Shown here piece by piece: positions 61,868-64,000 of a DNA stretch of 64,000 nucleotides. The notes beneath the pieces are model-generated. The model was given only the letters and a program-made list of their open reading frames with translations. It was not told the origin of the DNA and did no database searches. The DNA is from Phocaeicola massiliensis B84634 = Timone 84634 = DSM 17679 = JCM 13223 (lineage in GTDB: Bacteria; Bacteroidota; Bacteroidia; Bacteroidales; Bacteroidaceae): the NCBI RefSeq assembly GCF_000382445.1, contig NZ_KB905472.1:2007697-2071696 (forward strand), in the 5' to 3' direction. The position numbers and the translations under genes are program-made. Each line of letters begins with the position of its first letter. Position 1 is the stretch's first letter.

Positions 61868-62175
61868 CAGAAACAGCCGTTCAATCGTCAACCGTAGGGA
61901 GTCGACTGCCATTTTACCGGTAGGGATCAGGTTTGTCCGCCTAAAAACTGTTTACTTTGTGCATTTACTCCCAAAGTCGTGACCATTGGGGTTGTAAATG
62001 TGTCAAAACGTGGATAACCCTGCCCCTACAGCTGACGATGGAATAGCCCGGTTTAGTTTTGACACACTACCAACAAAAAAACGCCTTTTCGGACAGCTTC
62101 TTCTTTTTATTCTGCGGAAGTAGGAATTTCTGCTTAGTAAATATTACCTTTGCACTCCGATAGAAAACAATAAAC
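61868..62175. other. Intergenic region with repeat and tex promoter
   Basis: About 308 bases. It contains the second MITE-like repeat (61919-62067) and, after it, TACCTTTG at 62145-62152, a probable -7 box for tex with no clear -33 box. No gene was seen. Confidence 0.6.
61919..62067. repeat. MITE-like intergenic repeat, copy 2
   Basis: Related to 22597-22761. A perfect inverted pair GTGTCAAAAC (62000-62009) / GTTTTGACAC (62056-62065) is present, with the block TTACTCCCAAAGTCGTGACC outside it on the left, so block order differs slightly from copy 1. Confidence 0.6.
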
Positions 62176-64000
62176 ATGGAATTATTCAGCAAAATGATAG
62201 CCACGGCACTGGGCGTTGCCGTACACCAAGTAAATAACACATTATCATTGTTGGCCGGAGGCGCCACCATCCCATTTATCAGCCGATACCGTAAAGAAGC
62301 CACAGGAGGGCTGGACGAAGTACAGATCGGTGAGATAAAAGACCGCAACGATAAACTTTGCGAATTATCCAAACGCAAAGAAACCATTTTATCTACTATT
62401 GACACACAAGGCAAACTGACCGGAGAGTTGCGTACCCGCATAGAATCCTGCTGGGACTCCACCGAACTGGAGGATATATATCTACCCTATAAGCCCAAAC
62501 GGAAAACACGCGCCGAAGCAGCCAGACAAAAAGGACTGGAACCGCTTGCCACCCTCTTAATGCTGCAACGTGAAAATCATCTGGAAAACCGTCTCGGCTC
62601 TTTCGTCAAAGGAGAAGTGAAAGACGAAGAAGATGCACTGAAAGGCGCTCGTGACATCATAGCCGAACAAGTAAGTGAAGACGAACGTGCCCGTAACCAA
62701 CTGCGCAATCAGTTTTCGCGTCAGGCTGTCATCACTTCCAAAGTAATAAAAGGAAAAGAAGAGGAAGCCGTCAAATACCGTGACTACTTCGACTTCAGCG
62801 AACCGCTGAAACGATGCATTTCACACCGCTTGCTCGCCATCCGCCGTGGAGAATCGGAAGGTCTGCTGAAAGTGACCATCAGCCCTGACGACAATGAATG
62901 TAGTGAACGGCTCGAACGGATGTATGTACGCAGTAATAACGAATGTGGACATCAGGTTGCAGAAGCTGTCCGTGATGCCTACAAGCGCCTGTTGAAACCG
63001 TCCATAGAAACGGAATTCGCCACGCTCAGCAAAGAGAAAGCCGATGCAGAAGCCATCCGGGTATTTGCCGAAAATCTGAGGCAACTGTTGCTCGCTCCTC
63101 CCCTGGGACAAAAACGGGTAATGGGAATAGACCCCGGATATCGCACGGGCTGCAAGGTGGTGTGTCTTGATGCACAAGGTACCCTGCTCCACAACGAAAC
63201 GATTTATCCCCATCCTCCCAAAAGCGAATATCAGCTTGCCGGACGGAAAATCGCCAAACTGGTGGAACAATATGCCATAGAAGCCATTGCCATCGGTAAC
63301 GGAACCGCCAGTCGGGAGACCGAACAATTTGTCACCTCACAAAGCTATAACCGTGAATTACAAGTTTTTGTAGTGAGTGAGGATGGAGCATCCATCTATT
63401 CGGCTTCCAAGACAGCGCGTGACGAGTTTCCCGATTATGACGTGACCGTGCGCGGTGCTGTTTCCATCGGACGCCGTCTGATGGACCCACTGGCCGAGCT
63501 GGTCAAAATTGATGCAAAATCCATCGGAGTAGGTCAGTATCAGCATGATGTAGACCAAACTCTTTTAAAGAAATCGCTGGACCAAACCGTAGAAAGCTGT
63601 GTGAATCTGGTCGGTGTCAATCTGAATACCGCCAGCCGGCATTTACTGACCTACATTTCAGGTCTCGGTCCCACACTTGCCCAAAATATTGTGGATTACC
63701 GTACGGCAAACGGTCCTTTTCATTCCCGGAAAGAGTTGATGAAAGTTCCCCGCATGGGAGCAAAGGCATTCGAACAATGCGCCGGTTTCCTTCGCATCCC
63801 ACAATCAAAGAATCCGTTGGACAATTCGGCTGTTCATCCCGAAAGTTATCCGGTGGTGGAACATATTGCGAAAGACCTTCATTGTACGGTAGACGACTTG
63901 ATAAAGAATAAAGAGTTGCGTACCAAAATTGATATTAAAAAGTATGTCTCCGATACAGTCGGACTGCCTACACTAACGGATATCATGCAAGAACTCGACA
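62176..64000 (+). CDS. tex: Tex-like RNA-binding transcription accessory protein (partial, 3' end missing)
   Basis: From the ATG at 62176 the frame stays open to the window edge (608 codons). The N-terminal helical region (LLAGGATIPFISRYRKEATGG, then STELEDIYLPYKPKRKTRAEA) and the YqgF-like domain (GIDPGYRTGCKVVCLD, about residue 318) are diagnostic, as are the helix-hairpin-helix part (SGLGPTLAQNIVDYR) and FRTKIDI-type linker near the end. The S1 domain would lie beyond the edge. Tex affects transcription elongation and RNA turnover. Confidence 0.95.
   Translation, partial: MELFSKMIATALGVAVHQVNNTLSLLAGGATIPFISRYRKEATGGLDEVQIGEIKDRNDKLCELSKRKETILSTIDTQGKLTGELRTRIESCWDSTELEDIYLPYKPKRKTRAEAARQKGLEPLATLLMLQRENHLENRLGSFVKGEVKDEEDALKGARDIIAEQVSEDERARNQLRNQFSRQAVITSKVIKGKEEEAVKYRDYFDFSEPLKRCISHRLLAIRRGESEGLLKVTISPDDNECSERLERMYVRSNNECGHQVAEAVRDAYKRLLKPSIETEFATLSKEKADAEAIRVFAENLRQLLLAPPLGQKRVMGIDPGYRTGCKVVCLDAQGTLLHNETIYPHPPKSEYQLAGRKIAKLVEQYAIEAIAIGNGTASRETEQFVTSQSYNRELQVFVVSEDGASIYSASKTARDEFPDYDVTVRGAVSIGRRLMDPLAELVKIDAKSIGVGQYQHDVDQTLLKKSLDQTVESCVNLVGVNLNTASRHLLTYISGLGPTLAQNIVDYRTANGPFHSRKELMKVPRMGAKAFEQCAGFLRIPQSKNPLDNSAVHPESYPVVEHIAKDLHCTVDDLIKNKELRTKIDIKKYVSDTVGLPTLTDIMQELD

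Noticed and set aside
62821..63327. A 168-codon minus-strand frame
   Set aside because: It lies inside tex, which is open on the plus strand to the window edge with clear family motifs.

Overview
The window looks like a chromosomal segment of a gut Bacteroidales bacterium, most probably Phocaeicola (Bacteroides) vulgatus/dorei or a close relative. The basis is a Bacteroides-type 16S rRNA 5' end at the left edge, promoters of the Bacteroidetes form (TTTG, 19-21 bases, TAnnTTTG), a UpxY-type capsule antiterminator, and Bacteroidales-restricted families (DUF4248, BT4734-like/DUF3987 protein, long HU-like protein). All family names come from reading the translations; no database was searched.

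Layout. 1-460: 5' part of a 16S rRNA gene on the minus strand, with a leader carrying two tandem promoters. 1.2-7.0 kb: housekeeping genes (VOC protein, MaoC-like hydratase, alkyltransferase-like protein, an LMW-phosphatase-like protein lacking the usual nucleophile, zinc-ribbon protein, RluA-type pseudouridine synthase, MATE exporter, YgbA-like protein). 7.3-13.0 kb: a complete RND tripartite efflux operon. 13.0-16.9 kb: a secreted DUF5703/GH95-like protein and an AspT/YidE-type transporter.

The capsule locus is in two parts. The first operon (17.1-21.9 kb) holds the initiating sugar-phosphate transferase, a Wza-like export lipoprotein and a Wzc-like co-polymerase/tyrosine kinase. A module of amidase, HU-like protein, Rpn-type nuclease, DUF4248 protein and DUF3987 protein follows (22.0-27.7 kb). 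The second operon (28.4-44.3 kb) starts with upxY and a structured leader, then carries flippase, polymerase, glycosyltransferases, acetyltransferases (one frameshifted), a pyruvyl transferase with an Fe-S partner, WecG-type transferase, ManC, Wzi and a lipoprotein. The 29.5-41 kb part is visibly more AT-rich than its flanks, as expected of exchanged serotype genes.

44.5-48.1 kb is an Rcl-like oxidant-defence cluster: RclA-like flavin disulfide reductase, DUF417 (RclC-like) membrane protein, AraC-type regulator and lipoprotein thioredoxin. The thioredoxin promoter and the DUF417 promoter share a nearly identical 25-base site at exactly the same distance from the -7 element, which makes it the best candidate for a previously undescribed regulatory circuit in the window.

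48.3-60.5 kb: two related sensor kinases with ABC-substrate-binding-like sensor regions, a KamA-family radical SAM protein, a TonB-dependent receptor, a His-rich membrane peptide and a 5'-nucleotidase-like phosphohydrolase. 60.6-64 kb: CbpA/DnaJ-like co-chaperone with its CbpM modulator, a MITE-like repeat also present near 22.7 kb, and the start of tex, which runs off the right edge.
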